Below, in pieces: positions 42,696 to 50,950 of a stretch of DNA of 64,000 bases. The notes under the pieces are model-generated. The model did no database searches. It had not been told where the DNA came from and saw nothing but the letters and a program-made list of their open reading frames with translations. Each line of letters starts with the position of its first letter. Positions within the stretch are counted from its first letter, which is position 1. The position numbers were made by a program, and so were the translations under genes. The DNA is taken from contig NZ_CP143624.1 of the NCBI RefSeq assembly GCF_050038885.1, forward strand, positions 1,116,001 through 1,180,000, read 5' to 3'. The DNA comes from Myxococcus flavus. Its GTDB lineage: Bacteria; Myxococcota; Myxococcia; Myxococcales; Myxococcaceae.

Positions 42696-43709
42696 GTGCC
42701 CAAACCCCTGCTCGAACTGGACGCAACACCCGAACGCCTGCGCGCACTCGCTGACGCGGGGGTGCTGACGCCCGCCGCGCTCGAGCGCGCGATGCACGTG
42801 TCCTTCGCGTCTCCCCCTCGGACGGACTGGCGACGCTTCCTGTCCACCACGCTGATGGGCCTGGGCGTGCTGCTGGTGCTCTCGGGCGTCATCTACTTCT
42901 TCGCGTACAACTGGGCGGACATGCACCGCTTCGCGAAGCTGGGCCTCATCGCCGCGGCGATTGTCGGCGCGGCGCTGAGCGCGTGGAAGCAAGGCGAGAC
43001 GCTCGGCGGGCGGATGTCGCTCCTGGCGGCCTCGGTGCTCGTGGGCGCGCTGCTGGCCGTGTACGGGCAGGCCTACCAGACGGGAGCGGACCCGTATGAG
43101 CTGTTCATCGGATGGACCGTGCTCATCGTGCCCTGGGTGGCAGTGTCCCGCTTCACGCCCCTGTGGCTGCTGGCGTTGGTGCTGGTCAACACCGGCATCG
43201 GCCTCTACTGGGAGCAGGTGCTGAACACGGGGTGGGACAAGAACTACTGGCTCGCGGTGGTGTTGGGCGGAGGCAACGGCTTCGCCTGGGCCACCTACGA
43301 GCACTTCGCCAACCTGCGCGTGCCCTGGCTCCAGGCCCGCTGGGCGCCCCGCGTGCTCGCGGTGATGACCGTGGCGCCGCTGCTCGCCGCGTCGGTGCCG
43401 TTCGCCGCCAGCCCTTCGAGCGCGCCCTCCGGCGCTTCGGCGGCGCTGCTGCTCGTCCTGGCCTCGCTCGCGGCCGAGTACGCGCTGCACCGGCACCTGA
43501 AGGGCGAGCTGTTCATGCTCACGCTCGGCGCGCTGAGCGTCATGACGCTCCTGACGTCCGGTGCCGTCGGCGTTGTCTTCGACTCCTTCTCCAGCGTGGA
43601 CGAGGTCGGCCTCTTCCTGCTGCCCCTCTTCGTCATCGCCCAGCTGGCGCTCGCCGTGTGGTGGCTGCGGCACGAGGCCCGCGTCACCGGCGCCACGGAG
43701 GAGTCCTGA
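42696..43709 (+). CDS. DUF2157 membrane protein
   Basis: A 337-residue protein: a short soluble N-terminus (LEALADAG-like) then about ten membrane helices from residue 50. GVLLVLSGVIYFFAYNWADM is the DUF2157 signature. The GTG start matches the onset of coding pattern. It is the first of three genes (DUF2157, DUF4401, GDYXXLXY) that occur together in many bacteria; function unknown. Confidence 0.85.
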   Translation: MPKPLLELDATPERLRALADAGVLTPAALERAMHVSFASPPRTDWRRFLSTTLMGLGVLLVLSGVIYFFAYNWADMHRFAKLGLIAAAIVGAALSAWKQGETLGGRMSLLAASVLVGALLAVYGQAYQTGADPYELFIGWTVLIVPWVAVSRFTPLWLLALVLVNTGIGLYWEQVLNTGWDKNYWLAVVLGGGNGFAWATYEHFANLRVPWLQARWAPRVLAVMTVAPLLAASVPFAASPSSAPSGASAALLLVLASLAAEYALHRHLKGELFMLTLGALSVMTLLTSGAVGVVFDSFSSVDEVGLFLLPLFVIAQLALAVWWLRHEARVTGATEES

Positions 43710-43710
43710 C

Positions 43711-44808
43711 ATGGGCCTGCGACCTTCCTTGCAGGACGTGCTGAATACGCTCCAGGCCGAAGGCCAGCTCGCCCCCGACGCGGTGGCGCAGGCCCGGTCC
43801 GCCCTGGAGGCCCATCAGCGCAAGTCGGATGCCGTGCCCTGGTTCGTGAAGGCGTTCGCCGGCGCGGGCGCCTGGATGGCCGCGGTGTTCGTGCTGAGCT
43901 TCTTCGCGTGTACGGGCCTCATGGATGAGGAGGTGGCGATGGGCGTCGTCGGCGTCATCCTCTGTGTCTGCGCGACCCTGCTCCGCCGCGTCACGCGAGG
44001 CGTCTTCGTGGAGCAGTTGGCGCTGGCCCTGTGTCTGGCCGGTGCCATCATGGCGTCCGTATTCTTCGGCATCGAAGCCAGGAGCGAGGTGCTCATCGCG
44101 GTGCTGGCGCTGGTCATCAGCGCCGTGCTGCTCGTCACCTACCCCGATGCCATCCTCCACTTCCTGAGCACCTGGGGCATGATCGGCGCTGCCAGCTTCC
44201 TCACGGCGAGGTTCGCGGGCAGGTACGGCGTGGACCTGCTGCTGCTGGGCTGCACGGTGCTGATGCACGTCCTCTTCCTGGAGCAGGCCCGCCTGCGCCA
44301 GGGGCCCCTGGGTGAGCGGGTGGGGCCCGTGGCGTTCGCGCTGGCGAGCACCGTACCGGCGGCGACGTTTTCGAGAGGAATCGTGGGCATGTTCGGCCAG
44401 GTCCTGGGCAACACCGCCGAGCTCCCGGTGGGCGCGCTCACCCTGGGGCTGACGGCCCTGACGCTGTACTCGGCCTGGCGGGTGCTGCGGGAGCTGGACA
44501 TCGACCCCACCGGCGTGGCCGGAGCAGCGGTGTTCGCGGCCCTCGCGCTGCTGGCCGTGCTCACGCTCCAGACGCCGGCGGTCATCACCGCCGTGGGCAT
44601 GATGCTGCTCGGCTTCCACCGACGCAGCAGCCTGCTGCTTGGCCTCGCGGTGGCGTTCCTGCTCGCGGCGGGCAGCTGGTACTACTACGACCTGAGCCTC
44701 ACGCTGCTGGCCAAGTCGCTGACGTTGATGGGCAGCGGCCTGGTGTTCCTGGGCCTGCGCGCGTTCATGCTGAGGCGCTTCCCCGCCCCGGCGACGGAGG
44801 TGCGGTGA
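43711..44808 (+). CDS. DUF4401 membrane protein
   Basis: A 365-residue protein with about ten membrane helices after a 45-residue soluble start (LQDVLNTLQAEGQL). It starts one base after the DUF2157 stop. DUF4401 is its constant partner. The C-terminal helix LMGSGLVFLGLRAFMLRRF is typical. Confidence 0.83.
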   Translation: MGLRPSLQDVLNTLQAEGQLAPDAVAQARSALEAHQRKSDAVPWFVKAFAGAGAWMAAVFVLSFFACTGLMDEEVAMGVVGVILCVCATLLRRVTRGVFVEQLALALCLAGAIMASVFFGIEARSEVLIAVLALVISAVLLVTYPDAILHFLSTWGMIGAASFLTARFAGRYGVDLLLLGCTVLMHVLFLEQARLRQGPLGERVGPVAFALASTVPAATFSRGIVGMFGQVLGNTAELPVGALTLGLTALTLYSAWRVLRELDIDPTGVAGAAVFAALALLAVLTLQTPAVITAVGMMLLGFHRRSSLLLGLAVAFLLAAGSWYYYDLSLTLLAKSLTLMGSGLVFLGLRAFMLRRFPAPATEVR

Positions 44809-45296
44809 TGCTGAGGACCGCGGTCATCTTCGGCGGGCTGGCCCTCGCGCTGCTCGTCCCCACGGGGCTCGTCATCCAGAAGGAGCGCATCCTGCGCTCG
44901 GGAAAGGTGGTGCTGCTGGAGCTGGCGCCGGTGGACCCTCGCTCGTTGATGCAGGGCGACTACATGGTGCTGGACTACGCCATCAGCCAGGCCCGGAGGG
45001 GGGAGCTCGCCTCCATCCCCGCGGATGGGCGTCTGGTGCTGAAGCTGGACCCGAATGGCGTGGGCACCTTCGCGCGCCTCGACACGTCCGGCACGCCGCT
45101 GGCGCCCGATGAAGCGAAGCTCCGCTACCGCGTGCGCGCGGGGCGCTTCCGCCTGGGCGCGGAGTCCTTCTTCTTCCAGGAAGGCCACGCCAGCCGCTAC
45201 GAGGACGCCCGCTACGGCGAGCTCCGCGTGGCGGAGGACGGCACCAGCGTGCTGGTGGGCCTGCGGGACGCCCAGCGGCAGCCCATGGGCCGCTGA
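44805..45296 (+). CDS. GDYXXLXY domain protein
   Basis: A 163-residue protein with one N-terminal membrane anchor (about 5-22) and an extracytoplasmic domain containing the eponymous GDYMVLDY and, later, RYRVRAGRFRLGAESFFFQEG. It is the third member of the DUF2157-DUF4401 set and overlaps the gene before it. Starts at GTG or the ATG one codon later. Confidence 0.85.
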   Translation: MMLRTAVIFGGLALALLVPTGLVIQKERILRSGKVVLLELAPVDPRSLMQGDYMVLDYAISQARRGELASIPADGRLVLKLDPNGVGTFARLDTSGTPLAPDEAKLRYRVRAGRFRLGAESFFFQEGHASRYEDARYGELRVAEDGTSVLVGLRDAQRQPMGR

Positions 45297-45395
45297 CGCT
45301 CCCCCAGCCTGGGACACACGGGTCCACTTCCCCACACTCACCGCAACTCGCGAAAGGGCCAGGGCTTGCTCTCCAGCGGCCTTTCGTGCATCATC

Positions 45396-45424
45396 ATTTT
45401 GATTTCGATATTCAAAATCAAAAT
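45396..45424 (+). promoter_or_regulatory. AT-rich palindrome, possible Fur-type operator
   Basis: A perfect 10-bp inverted repeat, ATTTTGATTT / AAATCAAAAT, with a 9-base centre, inside about 45 bases of roughly 75 percent A+T in an otherwise very GC-rich genome. It lies 15 bases before a small gene cotranscribed with a heme-oxygenase-like gene. Spacing and composition suit an iron-responsive operator. Confidence 0.5.
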
Positions 45425-45438
45425 CAAGGATAACGACG

Positions 45439-45693
45439 ATGGTTGGTCAGGGATGCGGCAAGACGGTGCTGGCGCGAGGTCCGTGCGCGGAAGTGACGCG
45501 GTGCTCCTGCGGGCACATCCACCTGGCCATGGGGCCGGTGACGATTCGCGTGGAGGAAGAGGTTCTGCGCGCCATCGGCATGACGCTGGCGGAGGCGCTC
45601 CATCAACTGGGGACGCCGCTGGAGTCCCACTCGAACGAGGACACCGGGCCCATGGCGCTGAGCGCGCTGGCCGGCGGCGGATGGAAGCAGTGA
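45439..45693 (+). CDS. Small Cys-containing protein upstream of the heme-oxygenase-like gene
   Basis: An 84-residue protein. The N-terminal half has four Cys (GCGK, PCAEVTRCSCGHIHL), suggesting metal or heme binding; then MGPVTIRVEEEVLRAIGMTL forms a strand-helix unit. Its stop lies within the start of the next gene. It is unfamiliar to me beyond that. Coupling and the AT-rich operator suggest a role in iron or heme handling. Confidence 0.62.
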   Translation: MVGQGCGKTVLARGPCAEVTRCSCGHIHLAMGPVTIRVEEEVLRAIGMTLAEALHQLGTPLESHSNEDTGPMALSALAGGGWKQ

Positions 45694-46487
45694 GCGCCAC
45701 CGGCACGTTGCGCCTGCCCCGGACGGACGTGTCCGCGCGAGTGAAGCGGCTGGTGGCGCCGGAGCGCCCGGCGTCCTCGCCGCTGTCCGCGGGCCCTTCC
45801 CCGCTGTCCGTCCTGCTGGCGGAGGGGACGGCGAAGCTGGCGGAGCAGGCGGAGCGCTCGCTCTTCATCCAGTCCCTCTACTTCGACGCGTGGGAGGGGG
45901 GCCTCTATGGCCAGTACGTGCGGGCCCAGCACTACGTGAGCCACCTGCGCCAGCTCCACGCGCTCTACACGGCCTTCGAGAGCGCGCTGCCGCACGTCAT
46001 GGGCACCCCGCTCACGACGGTGCTGCTGCTGCCCGAGCTGCGCCTGGCCTCCGCGCTCGAGGCGGACCTGACGTACTTCTGCGGCGACTCCCGCCCGGAC
46101 ACCCTGGCCTGCCTGGAGACGCGGCTTCACGCCGAGCGCCTCCGGGAGGTGGCCGAGGAGGCGCCCCACCTGCTGGTGGCACACGCCTACGCGCGCTGCG
46201 TGCTGGACGTCTTCGCCGGGCACCGCCGGGCACAGCGCATCGCGGCCGCCTTCGAGCTGGCGGAGGGCCAGGGCACCACCTTCTACGGCACCGTACCCGA
46301 GGCGGAGCTGGCCGCCTTCCGCGTCCGCTTCCACTCGCGCATCGACGGGCTGGAGCTGGACGAGGACGAGGCGCGCGAGGTGGTGCAGGAGGCGCGCATG
46401 GCCTTCCGGCTCCACGCGCTCGTCTGTGACGAGCTGGCGCGCGGGGCCACGGGCATGGCCGCGGGCCCCCACGCCGACGCCCGGTAA
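45681..46487 (+). CDS. Heme-oxygenase-like protein lacking the proximal His
   Basis: A 268-residue protein. After a 45-residue variable start the helices match bacterial heme oxygenase: AKLAEQAERSLFIQSL, YVSHLRQLHALYTAFESAL and LLVAHAYARCVLDVFAGH (compare the YTRYLGDLSGG helix). The proximal heme ligand, in the AHEKAEHS-type motif, is replaced by Ala54. The distal Gly-rich turn is also altered. Either another residue binds heme or this is a non-enzymatic relative. A GTG three codons in is an alternative start. Confidence 0.68.
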   Translation: MEAVSATGTLRLPRTDVSARVKRLVAPERPASSPLSAGPSPLSVLLAEGTAKLAEQAERSLFIQSLYFDAWEGGLYGQYVRAQHYVSHLRQLHALYTAFESALPHVMGTPLTTVLLLPELRLASALEADLTYFCGDSRPDTLACLETRLHAERLREVAEEAPHLLVAHAYARCVLDVFAGHRRAQRIAAAFELAEGQGTTFYGTVPEAELAAFRVRFHSRIDGLELDEDEAREVVQEARMAFRLHALVCDELARGATGMAAGPHADAR

Positions 46488-46502
46488 CCCGGGCGCCGAG
46501 GC

Positions 46503-48227
46503 TCAGGCGGCCTCGACCTCCGACAGCAGGTCCGAGAAGGGCGAGCCCTCCTCGCCCAGGGCCTTGTAGAGCGAGTCCACCTTCTCCAGCTCGCGCTTGA
46601 GCGCCTTGTGGTGGTTGCGGTTCTTCACCAGGCTCTCGCGCCCCAGCAGCTTGAAGCCCTCGTCGCGGCCCACCTGGCGGATGGCCAGGCCCAGCACCAT
46701 GCCGCGGAAGGCATCCGCCAGGTCCAGGTCCAGCGGGGTGCTGCGGCGGCGCGCCTCCGCGACGAAGGCCTGGGCCGCCGCGCGCAGCGCCTCCGGAAGC
46801 GGCCGGGCGCCCGGCGCCTGCTCGTAGTCCAGCGCCCGCGCGACGTGCTTCTCATGAAGCACCAGCTCGCCCGAGGCGTCCGCGTGCTCCACCATGGCCA
46901 GCGTGTAGGCGCGACGGACGATGTTGTCGAGCTGCCGCAGGTTGCCGGGCCAGGGGCTCCCCACCAGCAGCCGCTCGGCCTCCTTCACCAGGCGGGCGCG
47001 GCCCTCCGGCGAGCGCTCGCGGTGCCGGCGGTTGACCATGTACTGCGCCCATAGGGGGATTTCGTCCTGGCGCTCCTGCAGGGGCGGCATGCGCACCGGC
47101 AGCACGTTGACGCGGTAGTAGAGGTCCTCGCGGAAGCGGCCGGCGCGCACCTCCGCGTGCAGGTCCGCGTTGGTGCCGATGATGAAGCGCACATCCGCCT
47201 GCCGCTCACCGGTGCCCTCGCCCAGCGGGCGGTAGCTGCGGGACTCCAGCAGGTGCAGCAGCCCCGCCTGCGCCTTGAGCGACAGCTTGTCGATTTCGTC
47301 GATGAAGAGCGTGCCGCCGTCCGCGCGGGCCACGCTGCCGGGCGCGTCGCGCACCGCGCCAGTGAAGGCACCCTTCTTCCAACCGAAGAGCTCCGCCATC
47401 TGGAGGTCCTCGGGCACCGTCACCAGGTCCAGCGTCTCGAAGGGCTTGCCACGGCGGTTGGAGCGCTCATGGCACCAGCGCGCCAGGCGCGACTTGCCCG
47501 CGCCGGTGGCGCCGCTGATGAGGATGGTCTCATCCTGGAGCGCGAAGACGCGGAGGATGGGCAACAGCTCCGCCATGGAGCGCCCCACCACCGGGAGGAA
47601 CTCGTCCACCTCCGGCTGCGCCGCCGGCCGCTGCGGCAGCCGCGCCAGGTAGGGCGCCGCCACGTCCGCCAACAGCTGGAGCCGGTCCCCCGCCTCCATC
47701 CACACGAACTCCTGTCCCATGGCGGCCAGGCAGTCCGCCTCCAGCGAGATCATTCCCTCGATGGTGCCCCCGGGCGTGCGCAGCGGCAGCACGCACACGT
47801 GCGTCGCATGGCGGCCGAGGAAGCGCTGCCGGCTCTCATGGCTGTTGAAGCCCGCCAGGCCCGGGTCCCCCGTCACCGGCGCGTTGGGGGCGTGGGGCTG
47901 CACCGTGCCGACATTCACGTCGATGGACACCGCGCACCGGTGCTCCACCACCGCGCGCCACGCCGTGGCCGAGGTGAAGAAGGGCGTCCCTACATTGGCA
48001 TCCGTAATCTCCGCCGCGCCCACCTCCAGCGCGGCCAGGCTGCGGTAGGCCTCCCCGGGGCGCAGGTGGACGATGCCGCGGAGCACCCGGCCTCGGGCTG
48101 CGTACCGACTGGACGCAACAGCCTCCTGGGCAACGGCCTGCAACCGCCGGAGGGTGGCGGCCGCCGCGGTCTCGAAGTCCCTGGCTCCCCGCAAATCCGT
48201 GAGGAGTTGCGCCATCTCGTCTTGCAT
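46503..48227 (-). CDS. GAF-type sigma-54-dependent transcriptional activator
   Basis: A 574-residue enhancer-binding protein. The N-terminal 240 residues look like a GAF sensor (HVCVLPLRTPGGTIEGMISL). The AAA+ domain has GATGAGKS, the loop GAFTGA, FIDEIDKLSLKAQAGLLHLL and the R-finger region. The last 100 residues are a helical region with GFKLLGRESLVKNRNHHKAL instead of a recognisable Fis HTH. GGAGGCGA stands four bases before the chosen ATG; an upstream ATG adds 18 residues without a ribosome site. Confidence 0.9.
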   Translation of the reverse strand: MQDEMAQLLTDLRGARDFETAAAATLRRLQAVAQEAVASSRYAARGRVLRGIVHLRPGEAYRSLAALEVGAAEITDANVGTPFFTSATAWRAVVEHRCAVSIDVNVGTVQPHAPNAPVTGDPGLAGFNSHESRQRFLGRHATHVCVLPLRTPGGTIEGMISLEADCLAAMGQEFVWMEAGDRLQLLADVAAPYLARLPQRPAAQPEVDEFLPVVGRSMAELLPILRVFALQDETILISGATGAGKSRLARWCHERSNRRGKPFETLDLVTVPEDLQMAELFGWKKGAFTGAVRDAPGSVARADGGTLFIDEIDKLSLKAQAGLLHLLESRSYRPLGEGTGERQADVRFIIGTNADLHAEVRAGRFREDLYYRVNVLPVRMPPLQERQDEIPLWAQYMVNRRHRERSPEGRARLVKEAERLLVGSPWPGNLRQLDNIVRRAYTLAMVEHADASGELVLHEKHVARALDYEQAPGARPLPEALRAAAQAFVAEARRRSTPLDLDLADAFRGMVLGLAIRQVGRDEGFKLLGRESLVKNRNHHKALKRELEKVDSLYKALGEEGSPFSDLLSEVEAA

Positions 48228-48309
48228 CCACTCGCCTCCGTCCAAGGCCCTCTGACGGGCTCCGTCAGTCAGGAACCACATCAGGGGGACGGAGTGTAGC
48301 GGAGATGAA

Positions 48310-48343
48310 GAACGCGGAAGGAGCGGCCCCTCCTTCCGCGTTC
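48310..48343 (-). terminator. 14-bp perfect hairpin between the methyltransferase and activator genes
   Basis: GAACGCGGAAGGAG / CTCCTTCCGCGTTC pair over 14 bp with a 6-base loop. On the minus strand TTCATCT follows the stem, giving a modest T-rich tail. It lies about 230 bases past the methyltransferase stop and before the activator, so it probably insulates the activator. Confidence 0.65.
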
Positions 48344-48571
48344 CCGAGACTCCGAGACTGCGGGGCTGCCCGGTCTCCCGGAGCGCCACGCCGCAGCGCC
48401 ATGCGCGTGGCATGCCACCCAGCGCTTTTTCGTGTTTTCAAGGGGATGACGGGCCGCGACGCCTCCCCAAGGCACCCTGGCGCGTTCCAAGCGGACGCGG
48501 CTGCGTCCCAACAGGACGCAGCGCCCTGAAAACCCCACCACGAGTACGCCCCGGGCCTCTCCTGAACGGCC

Positions 48572-49486
48572 TCAGCGTGAAATCTTGCGCCGTTTCTCGA
48601 CCACGGAAGCCCCGCGCGGCGCTTTCCGGACGGACGCAGGCGCCGGCGAAGGGGTGTCCACGGGCTCGGACGCGGGGTCCGGCTGGAGGACGAAGACGCG
48701 GTCCAACCGGAGGCTGCCCCGCGTCACAGGTGCGTCGATGTCGTAGTCGAAGGTGAAGCAGGCCCGCACCCGCATCCCCGCGTCGCGGAACAGCTTCGCG
48801 GCCTGTGCGGCGCTGTAGGTACGGAAGAACCACTGCGTCTCGATGAGCCAGTCCTTGTCCGGTCCGGTGACGCGCAGGCGGTTGCGCATGGCCGAGCGCC
48901 GCGCCCGGCGCTCCGGCAGGCCCTCGTTCGTGTTGCACACGACGCGGTCCGCGCCCACCTGCCCCACCCAGCGCTCGTGCTCGGGACGGGCGCGCTCGTA
49001 GTCCGTGAGGTGGAAGCCGAGCACGTAGATGCCGTCCGGCTTCAGGAGCCGCCGCGTGCCCACCAGGTGCTGGCGCGCCGCGGCCTCGCTGTCCAGGTAG
49101 CGGAAGGTCGACACGAGGCAGTGCGCCAGGTCCACCTGCCCCTCCAGCGACGGGTCCGCGAAGGCCTCCATGCGCGACGGGCCGAGCTTCACGCGGCGAC
49201 GCTGCGCCGGCGTGAGGCGCTTGCGCGCATGGTCCAGCATCGCCTCGGAGATGTCATAGCCCACCACCCGCAGGCCCCGGCGCGCGGCCTCCTCCACCAG
49301 CCGCCCCGCGCCACAGGCGGGCTCGAGCCACAGCTTGCCGCCGGTGCCGAAGCGCTCGCTGAGCGTCTGGAGGAAGTCCACCTCGCGCACGGTGTCGGTG
49401 CCGAAGATGGCTTCGTAGTACTGCGGGTGCTCGTACCAGTCAGTGCGTTTTTCCATGAGGGGACGCCCGCTCGCGGGCGTGGGCAT
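48572..49486 (-). CDS. SAM-dependent methyltransferase
   Basis: A 304-residue class I methyltransferase. Motif I is LEPACGAGRLVEEAARRG, then motif II VGYDISEAMLDHA and a DLAHCLVSTFRYL strand. The substrate half (FRTYSAAQAAKLFRDAGM) suggests a small-molecule acceptor. The tail is Pro/Ala/Lys-rich and disordered. The start MPTPASG has GGAGGACCGGAGG upstream; an ATG six codons earlier is also possible. Confidence 0.87.
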   Translation of the reverse strand: MPTPASGRPLMEKRTDWYEHPQYYEAIFGTDTVREVDFLQTLSERFGTGGKLWLEPACGAGRLVEEAARRGLRVVGYDISEAMLDHARKRLTPAQRRRVKLGPSRMEAFADPSLEGQVDLAHCLVSTFRYLDSEAAARQHLVGTRRLLKPDGIYVLGFHLTDYERARPEHERWVGQVGADRVVCNTNEGLPERRARRSAMRNRLRVTGPDKDWLIETQWFFRTYSAAQAAKLFRDAGMRVRACFTFDYDIDAPVTRGSLRLDRVFVLQPDPASEPVDTPSPAPASVRKAPRGASVVEKRRKISR

Positions 49487-49538
49487 CCTCCGGTCCTCCG
49501 CCATGAAAGCAAGAAGAAGGCTGCCCGCGCGCCACGCC

Positions 49539-49985
49539 TCAGGGCGGAGCGCTCGCCGCGTCCTTCAGCGCGTCGCCCACGCGCGACTCCGCCGCGTCCA
49601 GCAGTCGAGAGGCCAGCCGCATGAAGTCGGCCTCCGTCACGATGCCCACCAGCGCGCCCTTCCCGTCCACCACCGGGAGGCAGCCGAAGCGGTGCTCGAG
49701 GAGCAGGTGGATGGCCTCGCGCACCGGCAGGTCCGGCGTCACCGTCTCCAGCTCACGCGTCATGATGTCGCCCATTGTCACCGGCGGCGCTCCGGAGGAC
49801 GCGGGGTGACGCGCCAGGGCGCGGATGAGGTCCCGGTGGCTCACCAGGCCCACCAGCTTCCCGCCGCGCAGCACGGGCAGGTGGCGGATGTGCTGGAGCT
49901 TCAGCAGGTCGTCCCCCTGGAGCACCCCGTCCGTCTCCTGGAGCGTGGTGACGTCGCGGGTCATCAACTCTCCCACGGTGAGCAT
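49539..49985 (-). CDS. Tandem CBS domain protein
   Basis: A 148-residue protein of two CBS motifs (VGELMTRDVTTLQE..., GDIMTRELETVTPDLPVREA...), ending VTEADFMRLA. CBS pairs bind adenosyl nucleotides and regulate partners. None is adjacent; the ZIP transporter 150 bases upstream is the nearest candidate. Confidence 0.92.
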   Translation of the reverse strand: MLTVGELMTRDVTTLQETDGVLQGDDLLKLQHIRHLPVLRGGKLVGLVSHRDLIRALARHPASSGAPPVTMGDIMTRELETVTPDLPVREAIHLLLEHRFGCLPVVDGKGALVGIVTEADFMRLASRLLDAAESRVGDALKDAASAPP

Positions 49986-50134
49986 GGCGTGGCCTCCTCG
50001 CGCCCGCGGCCCGAGGACACCCGGAGCCGTCTCCTGAGGGTGCGACGGCTCCGGGCAGCGCGCACCCGTTCACGGGCACGCGAGCGGGCGACCGCCCCGT
50101 GGGCAGCCGGGTGGACGGCGCGGGCCCGGGGCGC

Positions 50135-50920
50135 TCAGTGCTCGGGGTGGCCGGGATGTCCCATGAGCCGCGCGAGCAGGAACATCAGCAGCAGGCCCAC
50201 GAAGAGCGCCAGCACGTTGCGGCCCGGCTGGTCCTTGCCCTGCCGGTGCACGTGCGGCAGCAGGTCCGACACGGCGATGTAGAGGAACGTGCCGGCGGAG
50301 AAGGCCAGCGCCTTGGCCGCGAGGCTCTCGAACTGCAGCATCGCGTCGAAGAGGAAGTAGAGCAGCGCGCCGGCCGGCACCATCAACCCGTACAGCGTGG
50401 ACAGCGAGAGGATGGAAGCCCGCGAGCGCCCCTCTGACTTGAGGATGGAGGCCAACGACAGCGCCGAGGGCACCTTGTGCGCGACGATGGCCAACAGCGC
50501 CATGCCCCCCACGCCCTCCTCCACCGCCGAGCCGAGCGCAATCCCGTCGAAGAGCGTGTGGGTGGACAACCCCAGGAACGCGGTGAGCCCCAGCACGTGT
50601 CCCGGGTGCGGCGGGTGCCCGGAAGCCGCCACCGCGTCGCCGGAACAATCCTCGCCCGCGTGCGCGACGAGGTAGCGCTCCAGCACCAGCAGGAAGGCGA
50701 AGCCCGCGGGGACCAGCGCGAAGGCCCACCATCCGCCGCCGGAGTACGCCTCCGGCAGCATGTGGAAGAAGGCCGCCCCCAGCATCACGCCCGCGGCGAA
50801 AGCCAGGAAGCGCACCAGATGCGTGGGCCGGTCGTTCAGGATGACGACCACTGCGCCAGCCAGCGCGCCGAGGACGATGATGAGGGAGTACAGGGCCACC
50901 GTGGCCAGGACCGGCGACAT
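50135..50920 (-). CDS. ZIP family metal transporter
   Basis: A 261-residue membrane protein with eight helices. The metal-path helices carry STHTLFDGIALGSA and VAHKVPSALSLASIL, the His/Asp pattern of the ZIP family; a His-rich loop (HPPHPGH) precedes them. It probably imports or exports zinc or another divalent metal. A C-terminal HPGHPEH tail may bind metal. Confidence 0.92.
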   Translation of the reverse strand: MSPVLATVALYSLIIVLGALAGAVVVILNDRPTHLVRFLAFAAGVMLGAAFFHMLPEAYSGGGWWAFALVPAGFAFLLVLERYLVAHAGEDCSGDAVAASGHPPHPGHVLGLTAFLGLSTHTLFDGIALGSAVEEGVGGMALLAIVAHKVPSALSLASILKSEGRSRASILSLSTLYGLMVPAGALLYFLFDAMLQFESLAAKALAFSAGTFLYIAVSDLLPHVHRQGKDQPGRNVLALFVGLLLMFLLARLMGHPGHPEH

Positions 50921-50950
50921 GGGGCGCGCACCCTACATCAAAAATCCGAT

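Noticed and set aside
45681..46487. Ordinary biliverdin-forming heme oxygenase
   Set aside because: The proximal His is replaced, so activity cannot be assumed; it is annotated as heme-oxygenase-like only.
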